NCBI GenBank assembly: GCA_036583965.1
Contig: JAZBQD010000007.1
Location: forward strand, 186,001-250,000
Reading direction: 5' to 3'
Length of the DNA: 64,000 nt
DNA from: Prunella strophiata
Taxonomy: Eukaryota; Chordata; Aves; Passeriformes; Prunellidae
Shown in pieces: positions 12,261 to 25,200 of this stretch (positions are counted from its first letter, which is position 1; each line of letters opens with the position of its first letter). The position numbers were made by a program, and so were the translations under genes. The notes under the pieces were generated by a model. It was not told the DNA's origin. It did not search any database and saw only the letters and a list, made by a program, of their open reading frames with translations.

Positions 12261-12348
12261 CCGCCGCCCCCGGGGGGTCCCGCGCCCCCAGACCCCCCCC
12301 GGTAACAAAAACCGCCCTGGAGGCAGCGAGGAAAATACCGCAGCAGCT

Positions 12349-12354
12349 TTTATT
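12349..12354 (-). terminator. DENND4B: poly(A) signal AATAAA, DENND4B 3' end
   Basis: On the minus strand CTGTAAATAAAAGC lies about 800 bases beyond the DENND4B stop codon, the only canonical AATAAA between that stop and the next CpG island. The inferred 3' UTR runs from 13151 to about 12330 and contains a minisatellite. Confidence 0.65.
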
Positions 12355-12699
12355 TACAGGCCCCTGGGGCGGGGGCTGCTATTGCACAGTGCGAGGGGAG
12401 GGGGCGGCCCCGAACCCCCCCCAATGGCCACCGACCCCCCCGGGGGGCGCGGAAGGGCTGGAGATGGGAGGGGGGACAAACCCAGAGCCCCCCAGCTGCC
12501 CTGTCACCACCTGAGGGGGGAAAACACCCCCCGACCCCCCCTGGGTGAGGAGGGGGCAGAAATGAGGAGGGGGAACCCCCAGAGCCGCCCCCACCCGCGC
12601 TCCCACTCTGGGGGGGCTGAATAAATAAATAAAAATATATTAACACTGGCATATAAAACCCGTCATGAGCTTGGCGTGCCGGGGGTTGAGGGGGGTCCC

Positions 12700-12990
12700 T
12701 TCCCCACCCTGGAGCATTTGAGGGGGGTCCTGGGGGGTCCCTGTCCCACCCTGGGGGGGGTCCTGGGGGTCCCTTCCCCACCCTGGGGGGGTCCTGGGGG
12801 TCCCTGTCCCACCCTGGGGGGGGTCCTGGGGGTCCCTTCCCCACCCTGGGGGGGTCCTGGGGGTCCCTGTCCCACCCTGGGGGGGGTCCTGGGGGTCCCT
12901 TCCCCACCCTGGAGCATTTGAGGGGGGTCCTGGGGGTCCCTGTCCCACCCTGGGGGGGGTCCTGGGGGTCCCTTCCCCCCTGGGCCTCCC
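12700..12990. repeat. G-rich minisatellite in DENND4B 3' UTR
   Basis: Units of about 31 bases alternate between CCCTGTCCCACCCTGGGGGG and CCCTTCCCCACCCTGGGGGG forms, giving a higher-order unit of about 62 bases. G-runs of 5-8 recur in every unit on this strand (C-runs in the DENND4B transcript), so the DNA could form quadruplexes. Homopolymer lengths are unlikely to be exact. Confidence 0.85.
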
Positions 12991-13151
12991 CCAGCGCTCG
13001 GGGGTCCCTGTCACACTTTGGGGTCCCCGGGGGGGGTCGTTCCCCCGGCGCGGGGGGAGCTCCCCTCTAATCCCGGGGTTCTTCCCGGGCCCGCGCTCTC
13101 GGGGGGCTCCGGGGGCAGTCCGTGTGTCCGGTGTACGGCCGGGGGGGGGGG

Positions 13152-13297
13152 TCAGCACTCGGGGGGCGCCCAAGGTGCGGCGGCAGTCGGAGGGCTTGGC
13201 GTGCTGGGGGGCTGCGACGCCAGCCGCCGCAGCTCGTAACGGCCCGCGCACCGCCCATTTGACCAGCCGCCGAGCGGTACCGGCGGTCAAAGGACCG
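13152..13297 (-). CDS. DENND4B: DENND4B terminal coding exon 26 (frameshifted)
   Basis: The exon starts after CCCGCAG and encodes [41 protein letters not shown] and finally APPEC before TGA at 13152-13154. The segments lie in three frames, so at least two or three single-base errors are present. The order of motifs and the final APPEC identify the family's C-terminus. The preceding phase also needs one base removed near the acceptor. Confidence 0.82.
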
Positions 13298-16200
13298 CTG
13301 CGGGCCGGCACGGGCTCAGCCCGGACACCCGAGCACACCTGGCCCCCCGTGTCCCTCTGAGCCCCCGGGTTCCCCCAGAGCCACCGTGTCCCTCTGTGCC
13401 ACCCCAGTGTGACCAACAAGCCCCCCCAAACATCACCCGGTACCCTGAGACCCCCATGTCCCTCTGTGCCACCCCCTGTGTGCCCTGATGAGCCCAGAGA
13501 CCCCCAGTGTCCCTCCCTGAACACACACTGAGCCCCCCAGACCCCCATGTTCCCCTCCCGAGCCCCCAATGGCACCCAGGTACCCCTGAGACCCCCATGT
13601 CCCTCTGTGCCACCCTCCGTGTGCCCCCCAAGCCCCAACACCCCCCAGGTGCCCCTGATACCCCAGTGTTCCCCCATGAGCCCACTGAGACCCCCATGTC
13701 CCTCCCTGAACACACCCTGGAGCCCCCCGTGTCCCTCTGAGCCCCCTGGACCCCCGTGGTTCCCCCAGACCCACCGTGCCCTCTGTGCCCCTCACTGTGT
13801 CCCCCTCCCAAACCCCTGGATCCCCACGTCCCCCCTGAGCCCCCCAGTGCCCCCGTGCCCCCCGTGCTCCCCGTGCCCCTCACCGATGTCCGTGTGCTCC
13901 CGGCCCAGCGCCGCCAGCGTCAGGAACAGCAGCTCCCGGTAGATGCTCCTGCAGGAGGAGCCATGAGGGGATCTGGGGGGTCTGGGGGGGATTGGGGGAT
14001 TTTGGGGGCTCTGTCTGTACCTGTGCAGGGTGCGGGGGGCGACGGGTGCCCAAGGTTCTCCAGAAGAGCCCGATGGCTTTGCACCTCGTTGAGCCCCACG
14101 GGCTCAGCAGGGCTCAGGAAAAGGGCAGCGAGAGAGAACCCCCAGGGGGGGCCGGGGGGCCCCAGGGGTGCAGCCGAGGGGGGATGTTACCTGGGGGACC
14201 CCAAAGTGTGACCCCAGTGTCCCCAAATCCCCAGGATGTTACCTGGGGGACCCCAAAGTGTGACCCCAGTGACCCCAGTGTCCCCAAATCCCCAGGATGT
14301 TACCTGGGGGACCCCAAAATGTGACCCCAGTGTCCCCAAATCCCCAGGATGTTACCTGGGGGACCCCAAGTGTGACCCCAGTGTCCCCAAATCCCCAGGA
14401 TGTTACCTGGGGGACCCCAAAGTGTGACCCCAGTGTCCCCAAATCCCCAGGATGTTACCTGGGGGACCCCAAAGTGTGACCCCAGTGACCCCAGTGTCCC
14501 CCCTGAACACACACTGAGCCCCCCAGACCCCCATGTTCCCCTCCCGAGCCCCCAATGTCACCCAGGTACCCCTGAGACCCCCATGTCCCTCTGTGCCACC
14601 CCCCGTGTGCCCCCCAAGCCCCCAACACCCCCCAGGTGCCCCTGAGACCCCCAGTGTTCCCCATGAGCCCACTGAGACCCCCATGTCCCTCCCTGAACAC
14701 ACCCTGAGCCCCCCGTGTCCCTCTGAGGCCCCTGGACCCCCGTGGTTCCCCCAGACCAACGTTGCCATCTGTGCCCATCATGTGCCCCCTCCCAAACCCC
14801 CTGGATCCCCACGTCCCCCTGAGCCCCCCATTGCCCCCCGGTCTTGCCCCCGTGCTCACCGTGCCCCTCACGTGTCCGTTGTGCTCCCGGCCCAGAGCCG
14901 CCAGCGTCCAGGAACAGCAGTCCCGGTAGATGCGCCTGCCAGGAGGAGCCATGAGGGGATCTGGGGGGTCTGGGGGGGATTTGGGGGATTTTGGGGGGCT
15001 CTGTCTGTACCTGTGCAGGGTGCGGGGGGCGCCGGGTGCCCCCAGGGTCTCCAGGAAGAGCCCGATGGCTTTGTGCACCTCGTTGAGCCCCACGTGGCTC
15101 AGCAGGGCCTCCAGGAAGGGCAGCGAGAACGGGGGGGCCGGGGGGCCCCAGGGGTGCAGCCGAGGGGGGATGTTACCTGGGGGACCCCAAAGTGTGACCC
15201 CAGTGTCCCCAAATCCCCAGGGACGTTACCTGGGGGACCCCAAAGTGTGACCCCAGTGACCCCAGTGTCCCCAAATCCCCAGGATGTTACCTGGGGGACC
15301 CCAAAGTGTGACCCCAGTGTCCCCAAATCCCCAGGGATGTTACCTGGGGGACCCCAAAGTGTGACCCCAGAGTGACCCCAGTGTCCCCAAATCCCCAGGG
15401 ATGTTACCTGGGGGACCCCAAAATGTGACCCCAGTGACCCCAGTGTCCCCAAATCCCCAGGATGTTACCTGGGGGACCCCAAAATGTGACCCCAGTGACC
15501 ACCAGTGTCCCCAAATCCCCAGGATGTTACCTGGGGGACCCCAAAATGTGACCCCAGTGACCCCAGTGTCCCCAAATCCCCAGGATGTTACCTGGGGGGA
15601 CCCCCAAAGGTGAAAACAGTGGGGACCCCAGGTCCCCAAATCCCCAGGATGTTACCTGGGGGACCCCAAAGTGTGACCCCAGTGACCCCAGTGTCCCCAA
15701 ATCCCCAGGATGTTACCTGGGGGACCCCAAAGTGTGACCCCAGTGACCCAAGTGTCCCCAAATCCCCAGGATGTACCTGGGGGACCCCAAAATGTGACCC
15801 CAGTGACCCCAGTGTCCCCAAATCCCCAGGATGTTACCTGGGGGACCCCAAAGTGTGACCCCAGTGACCCCAGTGTCCCCAAATCCCCGGGGACGTTACC
15901 TGGGGGACCCCAAAGTGTGACCCCAGAGTGACCCCAGTGTCCCCAAATCCCCAGGGATGTTACCTGGGGGACCCCAAAGTGTGACCCCAGTGATCCCAGT
16001 GTCCCCAAATCCCCGGGACGTTACCTGGGGGACCCCAAAGTGTGACCCCAGTGACCCCAGTGTCCCCAAATCCCCAGGATGTTACCTGGGGGACCCCAAA
16101 GTGTGACCCCAGTGACCCCAGTGTCCCCAAATCCCCAGGATGTTACCTGGGGGACCCCAAAGTGTGACCCCAGTGACCCCAGTGTCCCCAAATCCCCAGG

Positions 16201-19200
16201 ATGTTACCTGGGGGACCCCAAAGTGTGACCCCAGTGACCCCAGTGTCCCCAAATCCCCAGGATGTTACCTGGGGGACCCCAAAGTGTGACCCCAGTGACC
16301 CCAAATCCCCAGGATGTTACCTGGGGGACCCCAAAATGTGACCCCAGTGACCCCAGTGTCCCCAAATCCCCAGGATGTTACCTGGGGGACCCCAAAGTGT
16401 GAGCCCAGAGTGACCCCAAGGAATCCCCAATCCCCCTCTTTGCTCTTGGCCATTCCCCTACTCCTTCCATCCCATGTCCCCCATTCCCACATCTCCCAAT
16501 CCCATATCCCCAATCCCATATCCCCATTCCCAATCCCATATCCCACCCCCCATTCCCATTCCCAATCCCATATCCCCATTCCCAATCCCATATCCCCATT
16601 CCCAATCCCATATCCCCATTCCCAATCCCATATCCCCATTCCCAATCCCATATCCCACCCCCCATTCCCATTCCCAATCCCATATCCCACCCCCCATTCC
16701 CATTCCCAATCCCATATCCCCATTCCCAATCCCATATCCCACCCCCCATTCCCATTCCCAATCCCATATCCCACCCCCCATTCCCATTCCCAATCCCATA
16801 TCCCACCCCCTAATCCCACCCCCAATCCCCCCCAGCCCCCTCCCCTCTCACTGTGCAGCCTCCAGAGCACGTAGAGCGGGGGGCAGCTCTCGGGGTCGGG
16901 GCTCAGCACGTCCCACAGGAGCCTCACACGCACCCGGGAGGGCTCGGGGGGCTGCAGGACGGGGGGCTCAGCACCGGCACCGCCCCCAGAGCCCCCCCGA
17001 GCCCCCCCAGAGCTCCCCACCCACCTGGGGGTCGCGGGGGGCGTGCTGGGAGCCCAGCAGCAGCAGGGGCAGGTTGCTGGGCAGGCCCAGGCGCTGGAAG
17101 TACCACACGAGGTTCCAGTAGATGATGGGGTGGCTGTCCACGAGCTCGGGCCGTGCCAGCAGCTCCCCGCCCTCGTTCTCCACCAGGCTCTCCAGCTCCT
17201 TGCGCAGCACCAGCGGGCTCAGGTAGGCGAAGGCCACGCGCTCCCAGCGCCCCGGGGGCTGCAGGGGGACACATGGGACCCCCAGTTAGAGGGGGGGGCA
17301 CCCCCTGCCCAGCCCTTGAGTGCACCGGGAATGGGGGGGACACACTTGGACCCCCAGATTAGAGGGGGAGCACCCCCTGCCCAGCCCTGGAATGCACCGG
17401 GACCTGGGAATGGGGGGAGACCCCCAAATTGTGGTGCTGAGGGACCCCTGCCCAGCCCTGCAATGCACCAGGACCTGGGAATGGGGGGGGGACACACATG
17501 GGACCCCCAGATTAGAGGGGGGGCACCCCCTGCCCAGCCCTGGAGTTCACCGGGACCTGGGAATGGAGGGGGACACATGGGACCCCCAAATTGTGGTGCT
17601 GAGGGACCCCTGCCCAGCCCTGCAATGCACCAGGACCTGGGAATGGGGGGGACACACTTGGGACCCCCTGCCCAGCCCAAAACCACCAAAGCACCGGCAG
17701 GGACCCCCAGAGACCCCGAAGTGACCCCAGGTGGGACTCCCCCAGCCCCAATTCCAGGGAGAGCCCCCCCAGCCCCAGCCCAAGCCCCAGCCCATACCGG
17801 GGTGTCGGCGCAGCCGTTGCACAGCTCGGGGCTCTCGTCCAGCTCCAGGCAGCGCCGGCGGTCGCTGAGCACCGGCCCCTGCGGGGAGGGGGGCACCGGG
17901 CCGGCCCCGGGGGGGCTGCGGGACACACGGGGGGGTCACGGGAATGGGGGGCACCGGGGAACCCCCCAAAGGATGGGTGGAAGGAGGGGGGGAACGGCAA
18001 GGAGCAAAGAGGGGCGTTGGGGACAGCTCAGGGACCTCGGGAGGGCAGTGGGACACTGGGGTGTGCCCACAGAGGACGGGGGTCCCTGAGGCTGTCGGGG
18101 GGGTCCCGGGGGTGGCACCTGGGGGGCCGGCGGAAGTCGCGGATCTCGATGCTCAGGAAGGGCACGAAGGAGCGGGAGCAGAAGGGGCAGGAGGTGTTGA
18201 GGTTGGAGTCGTCCGAGGTCCAGCCGGCCATGAGCTCCTCGTCGAACAACAGCCCGGCACAGCCCGGGCAGCGCGAGCAGCTGGACAGCAGCACCTGGGG
18301 GGCAGCGGGCACTGCGGGCCGAGCCGGGCCCTGCCCCCGAGCCGGGCCCTGCCCCCGAGCTGGGCTCTGCCCCCGACCCCAGCTCTGCCCCCAGCTCTGC
18401 CCCCAGACCCGAGCTCTGCCCCCAGACCCGAGCTCTGCCCCTGAGCTGGGCTCTGCCCCCATACCCGAGCTCTGTCCCCAGCTCTGCCCCCAGACCCGAG
18501 CTCTGCCCCCAGACCCCAGCTCTGCCCCCAGCTCTGCCCCCAGACCCGAGCTCTGCCCCCAGACCCGAGCTCTGCCCCCAGACCCGAGCTCTGCCCCTGA
18601 GCTGGGCTCTGCCCAAAACCACCAAAGCCCCGTCATTGACCCCCAAACCCCGAAAGTGACCCAGGTGGGACGTCCCCCAGCCCCAATTCCAGGGAGGAGC
18701 CCCCCCAGCCCCAGCCCAAGCCCCACCCCCTACCGGGTGTCGCGCGCCGTTGCACAGCTCGGGGCTCTCGTCCAGCTCCAGGCAGCGCCGGCGGGCCTCT
18801 GAGCACCGCCCCTGCTGGAGGGGCACCGGGCCGGCCCCGGGGGGGCTGCGGGACACACGGGGGGGTCACGGGAATGGGGGGCACCGGGGAACCCCCCAAA
18901 GTATGGTGGAAGGGGGGGGAACGGCAATAGGCAAAGAGGCTTGGGGAAAGCTCAGGGCCCTCGGAGGGCAGTGGACCTGGGGTGTGCCCCAGAGGACGGG
19001 GGTCCCTGAGGCTGTCGGGGGGGTCCCGGGGTGGCACCTGGGGGGCCGGCGGAAGTCGCGGATCTCGATGCTCAGAAGGGCACTCAGGGCGGAGCAGAGG
19101 GGCAGGAGGTGTTTGAGGTTTGAGTCGTCCGAGGTTCCAGCCGGCCATGAGCTCCTCGTCGAACACAAGCCCGGCACAATGCCCGGCTCGCGAGCAGCTG

Positions 19201-22200
19201 GAACAGCAGCAACCTGGGGCAGCGGCACTGCGGGCCGAGCCGGGCCCTGCCCCCGAGCCGGGCCCTGCCCCCGAGCCGGGCTCTGCCCCCAGACCCCAGC
19301 TCTGCCCCCAGCTCTGCCCCCAGACCCGAGCTCTGCCCCCAGACCCGAGCTCTGCCCCTGAGCTGGGCTCTGCCCCCATACCCGAGCTCTGTCCCCAGCT
19401 CTGCCCCCAGACCCGAGCTCTGCCCCCAGACCCCAGCTCTGCCCCCAGCTCTGCCCCCAGACCCGAGCTCTGCCCCCAGACCCGAGCTCTGCCCCCAGAC
19501 CCGAGCTCTGCCCCTGAGCTGGGCTCTGCCCCCATACCCGAGCTCTGTCCCCAGCTCTGCCCCCAGACCCGAGCTCTGCCCCCAGACCCCAGCTCTGCCC
19601 CCAGCTCTGCCCCCAGACCCCAGCTCTGCCCCCAGCTCTGCCCCCAGACCCCTGTGCCCCACCCTCTCTCACCTCCAGGGCGGGGGGCTCTGTCCCCGCT
19701 GCCCCGTCCGTGGAGGGCTCCGTGGATTTGGGGGCGCCGCTGCTGCCCCCCGAGGCATCGGACAGGTCCAGCTCACTGCCCAGGGACACGGAGCTCTGCG
19801 GGGACACGGGGTCAGGGGGGGTGGCTGTGGGGACAGAGGGACGGACGGGACAGCCACACACGGTGACACTCGGAGCCGCGGTACCTCGGACGCCGTGGAC
19901 TCGGGGCGCTCCCGGGGCCGCAGCAGGGTCTCGGCGGGGCTGCGGCGTAGGAGGTTCCCTCGTCCGCTGCTCACGAACCCCCGCCGTGTGCCCCGGGTCC
20001 CGGGGTGGCCTCGCTGGGGCGCGGCGGGGCCGCTTGCCGGGCGACAGCAGCTGCTGCAAAGCTTGGCCGCCAGCCCCCGCGCGGGGTCGCCCCCCCGGGA
20101 ACCACCCCCCGGGACCCCCCCCCCGGCCGTTCCTCGTCGCCGCCGCTGTGTCGTCGGTGTGCGATGTCCGAGAGGCTCCCGTCGGCCGAGCTGGGGGTGC
20201 CCCGCGGGCGGGGGGGCGGACGGCGGTGTGGGGGTCACGGGAGCAGGGGGGCTCCCCCGGCCCTCTCGCGGGCCGGGGCCTGCGCCCCGGGCGCTGCCGG
20301 AAACTGAGCTGCCGCTCTTGACCAGCCGCGGGGCCGGGCCGCGTCCACCGCAGTCTCCGCCCGCCCCCAAGGTGGTCTGGCGCTGCAGGGGGGGGCGCGG
20401 GTCGGGGGGGGCCCGTTACCTGCGGGGGACAGAGGGGTCAGGGACAGCAGCTGCCCCCATCGATCCCACCCCTGGGGGGGCTCAGGGGTGTCTGTGGGGG
20501 GACAGGACCCCCTGACCCCAATAACACCCCCCACCCCAGGGGGCTCAGTCACCAAGAGGGGACAGGGGAGAATCTCCGGGGTCGAGATGCTCGGGGGGTC
20601 TCGATGACCCGCGAGGGGTCCGGGGGGTGTGGGTGGGGTGCCAGCACGCCCCCTGCCCCTGCCCCTCACCCGGGGGGTCTCCGGCGGCTCTCCGGCGCTG
20701 GCGCTGCCGCAGGGGCTGCCGGAACTGCGCCGCCCCCAGCACCACGTTCCGCAGCTTGGCCCAGCGCAGCCGCCCCCCCTGCGTCCCCGCCGGCCACTTG
20801 CTCTCCAGCACCGCCTGCCAGGGGGACACGGGGGGTCAGGGCTGGCCGGGGGACCCCCAGGATCCCCCCCGATGCAGCCCCTGGGGGTCACCTTGTTGTA
20901 GTAGCCGTAGGTGACGGTGTTGGGGACGATGCCGGCGCGCTTCATCTCCAGCAGGACGCGCACGGAGAGCACGGGCTCGCCGTACTGCCCGCACAGCTGC
21001 ATCAGGATGCGGTAGCACACCTGGGGGCACCTCCACGTCAGCCTGGGCACCCCGGGCACCAGCCTCAGAGCCCCACAGGTGGGAAAGAGCCCCAGCATCC
21101 ACAGGCCAACCTGTGCCCGATCCCCAGCTGGTCACCCAGATCAACGTCCTCGGACACTGCCAGGGATGGCCACTCCAAACCTCCCTGGGCAGCCCCTTCC
21201 AAGGCCCTTTCCAGGAGGGATTTTCCCAGTGCCCACCCTGAGCCTCCCCTGGCCCAGCCTGAGGCCGTTCCCTCTCCTCCTGTCCCTGTTCCCTGGGAGC
21301 AGAGCCTGTCCCCTGGCTGTCCCCTCCTGTCAGGAGCTGTGCAGAGCCACAAGATCCCCCTGAGCCTCCTTTTCTCCAGGCTGGGCCCCTTCCCAGCTCC
21401 CTCAGGAGTTCTCCATTCCCTTCTCCTGCTGCTCCAGCCCCTTCCCCTTCTCTGGACATGCTCCAGCCCACCCATGTCCCTCCTGCCCTGAGAACTGGAC
21501 ACAGCCCTGAACACTGGACACAGCACTGCCCGTTTCTCCCAGCCTCCAGGCCCGGTGACTCCAGCAGTGCCACCCCAGCAGCAGATCCCCTTTGCCACGA
21601 GGATCTGGGGCAGGAGCTGACCCACCTCGTCGGGCAGCACCACCTTGTGCTGCTCCATCTTGCGCAGGACGTCGTAGGCGAGCTGGAGCGCGCGGAGCTT
21701 GGCGGGGGCGGCGCGCACGTGGGTGGGCAGGTACAGGAACCAGAGCCCGTAGCAGTGCCCCAGCAGGCACCGTGCCCACAGCTCCGGCACCGCCGACGAC
21801 TTCTGGGCCACCCGCTGGGCCACCTTCATCTCCTGGGGACAACGGGGACGAGGCAGAGTCAGGAACGGGAGCTGAGCCCCTCAGCGCCGTGCCCAGCTGG
21901 GCGCCTGTCCAGGTGTCACAGCTCACAGACACCTGTGCGAGTGCTGTGCCATCTGGGCACCGGTCCAGGTGTCACAGCTCACAGGGACACTTAGCCACGT
22001 GCTGTGCCACCTGGGCACCTGTCCAGGTGTCACAGGCACCCGTGCCCAGGTGCCATCCCTCACCTGCTTGGTGCGGCGCGGCGCGGGGCTGCTCGGGGCG
22101 CTGCTCCGGGCCTGGCACAGCTGGGCCACCAGCGGGTCCCGGGGGGGCTCCAGCAGCTCCGGGCGCAGCGTGGGGAACCCATCATACCTGGGGGGGCACA

Positions 22201-25200
22201 GGTGAGGGGGGTTTGGGGAGGGGGAGAGGCAGGGAGGCCCGGGGGTCTCAAATGTAGCGTGCGGGAGCTAGGCCCAGCCGGCCCCGACGGCTGACAGGGG
22301 GTGTGATAACCACAGTGTGCTCCCGCCCGGGGGGGTCGTCAAGCTCCACAGGGGCGTTTGTCCTCGTGGGCTTATGCGAAAGGCCACCTGACCAACGTGG
22401 GGATGGGGCTGGGGGGCGAGGGCGTAGCGGGGGGGGCACGTGGGACAGCTGGGGACACACCTGTGGAATAGGGGTGAGGAACTCGAGGCAGCCAAGCAAG
22501 GGACAACACATGGAAGGGACAAAGGGGACACACTTGTGGAAACAAGGGGTGGGAACTCGAGGCAGAGGAGGTGAGTGAACACAAAGGGAATGGCAGGGGA
22601 CACAGGGACACACCTTGTGGACATAGGGGTGAGGAACTCGAGGCAGGAGTGAGGGACACACAAGGGACATGGCAGGGGACACAGGGTACACCCACCTTTG
22701 TCGACGCAGGGTGTCGAAGAACTCGAGGCCAGGGCTAGCGGGTCGCGGGCGAAGGAGCAGTCCTCGATGAAACGCGTGACGAGCTGCTGCGCAGAAAGCT
22801 GACAAGTAGAAAAGAGGGTACGACAAGATAAAGGGAGGGGGGAGCGAGGGGAAACCCTGGGACAGGGGAAAGAGGGGACATTGGGGGGGGGTGGGATGGG
22901 AATGGGATGGGATGGGATGGGATGGGATGGGATGGGATGGGATGGGATTGGGATGGGATGGGATGGGATGGGATGGGATGGGATGGGATGGGATGGGATG
23001 GGATGGGATGGGATGGGATGGGATGGGATGGGATGGGATGGGATGGGATGGGATGGGATGGGATGAAGATGAAAATGGAACGATGCAGACAGGATGGGAA
23101 GGACTACACAGGGAAACCCCCCGGGCCCCACCCCCCCTCTCAGAAAGATAAAAAACGAAAAATGGAGAGAGGAAGACGGACTGAGGAAGTATGATAGGGA
23201 AGGAGGGACCGACGGGACCTTGCGGGGCGATGGGCCCGAAGGAGGAAGAGAGCGGGTAGCCGCGCCGGGCACGGCCATGAAGCGCAGGAGGCCGCCCGCG
23301 CCCTCCAGCTCCAGCTGCCGCCCGGCGGCGCGCCCGCGGCATCAGCGTTTCGCTCCTAGAACCAGTCCGGGGGGCTCCTCCAGCACGGTGCGAAGTCAGC
23401 ACTGCGGGGACACGCAGGGGACAGTGTCAGCACGGGGACACCCGGCCGGACAGGACAGCTTCAGCACCGGGGACACGCAGGGGACGGACAGTTTGCACGT
23501 CCGCACGGGACAACCGCCGGAAAGGACAGTTGCAGCACAACGGGACACCTGGCTGGACAGGACAGCGTTGGCACCAGGGACACCTGGCTGGACAGGACAG
23601 CGTTGGCACCAGGGATATACGTGGGACAGTGTCAGCACCAGGGACACCCGGCTGGACAGGACAGCGTTGGCACCAGGGACGCCCGGCCGGCCGAGTCCCG
23701 CGACCGCAGAGCCCCGGGGGTGTGGCCGGTTGGGAAGCAACGCCCAGGGAAGGAGGGAATGAAGCCACAGCTCTGATCCTGCTGGGAAAATGCTCCCAGG
23801 CAGGGGGGATTTCAGAGTGGCCTGTGACTCCAGTGGGGTCAAATTCCAGTTTGGGCAATTCCATGATAACAGCAGAGGTAGGGGATGTGGTGAACCCCAG
23901 ATCCACCGGGACACCCTGGAGCCCTCACCCAGCCCCAGGGACCCCCATCCCGTCACCAGCTGCGGGGAAGGCTGTTGCAGCGAGAGGAAAGCAGACAACT
24001 TGCAGGGCCGGCGGGGCAGCGCGCGGGGGCGGACAGCCAGCTTCCGCTCCTCGATATGGGGGCACAGGCACGAGGGCAGGGCAGGACCCTGGGACCCCGG
24101 GACCCTGGCACGGTCCCCCCGCCCCCCCCCCCCAGACCTGGGGACACTCACTGGAAAATGGTGTTGTGTCCAGGTCGCGAAAGATGAGTCAGCGGGGGGC
24201 TCGTTAGAGGTAGAAGTCCAGTAGTAGCGGATGTGGATGCCTAAAGAAGGGGCACGGCGGGCACACAGCACGTCAGCAGCGCAGCGGGCAAGCGGGATGG
24301 ATGTAGGGGCACTGCCAGCGCAGGGGAAGATCATCTGGGGACAGGCCGAGGGTTGGTCAGCGCCGCAGGGCCCCCGCCAGGCGGGGATGGGGCGGCCCCA
24401 GCGCGCCGCGGGGGTGGGGTATCCAGGCTGTGGGACCGGGAGCACCAACGGACACGGGGAACCAGGGTTCCCAGTCCCGTGGGGATCGGGGTCCCCAAAC
24501 ACCACAGAACGGGGATCCCCAGCTCCGTGGCATGGAGATCTCCATGGCAGGTCCCAGCACTATGGGGTCAGTGCTCCCAACACCACAGAACGGGGATCCC
24601 CAGCTCCGTGGCATGGAGATCTCCATGGCAGGTCCCAGCACTATGGGGTCAGCGCTCCCAACACCACAGAACAGGGATCCCCAGTGCTGAGGGGTGAGAA
24701 TCCCAGTGCCACAGGTCCCCAGAGCTGTGGGACCAGCATCCCCAGCAGGGCGGGTCCCCAGCCCCACGGTGGCACATCCCCACGGTGTCCCCTGCGGTCA
24801 CTCACCGCCACCAGGGCTTCGCCCACGCTGGTCAGGACATCGGGGCGCAGGGAGTGGATGAGCAGCTTCTGCTCGGTGAGGACAGCCACCAGCAGTGCCA
24901 ACAGCCGTTTGTCAGGGCCAGGTTCGGCAGCGTCGGAAACTGCCCCCGCTGCGGCGGGGAACCAGCACCCTGCACCCACGGCCCCCTCCCCACCTGTCCC
25001 CCCCCCCCCCCAGCATCCCCAGTCCTACCTGAGGGGCAGCGGGGAGGACACGGGCCGGCACAGCAGCAGGCTGTCGTACGGGGACATCTGCGGGGACACG
25101 GAGACGTGCTGGGGGACACGGGGACACGCGGGCAGGGCCGGGGGCGGCCGTGAGTTGCACCCCAGGTGACTCACCGGGACAGGATCACGGGCGCTGCGGG

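Noticed and set aside
14190..16400. Regularly spaced repeats that could be mistaken for a CRISPR array
   Set aside because: Units are head-to-tail tandem copies without unique spacers, lie in a vertebrate intron and contain the exon 24 acceptor.
16265..17020. Gly/Trp/Met-rich minus-strand frame at 16.5-16.8 kb
   Set aside because: It is the CCCATTCCCAATCCCATAT minisatellite joined to real exon 23 sequence; the repeat part is intron 23.
22268..23402. Minus-strand frames rich in Ile-Pro-Ser-His near 22.9 kb
   Set aside because: They come from the (GGGAT)n pentanucleotide in a DENND4B intron; only short parts are noisy copies of exons 11-13.
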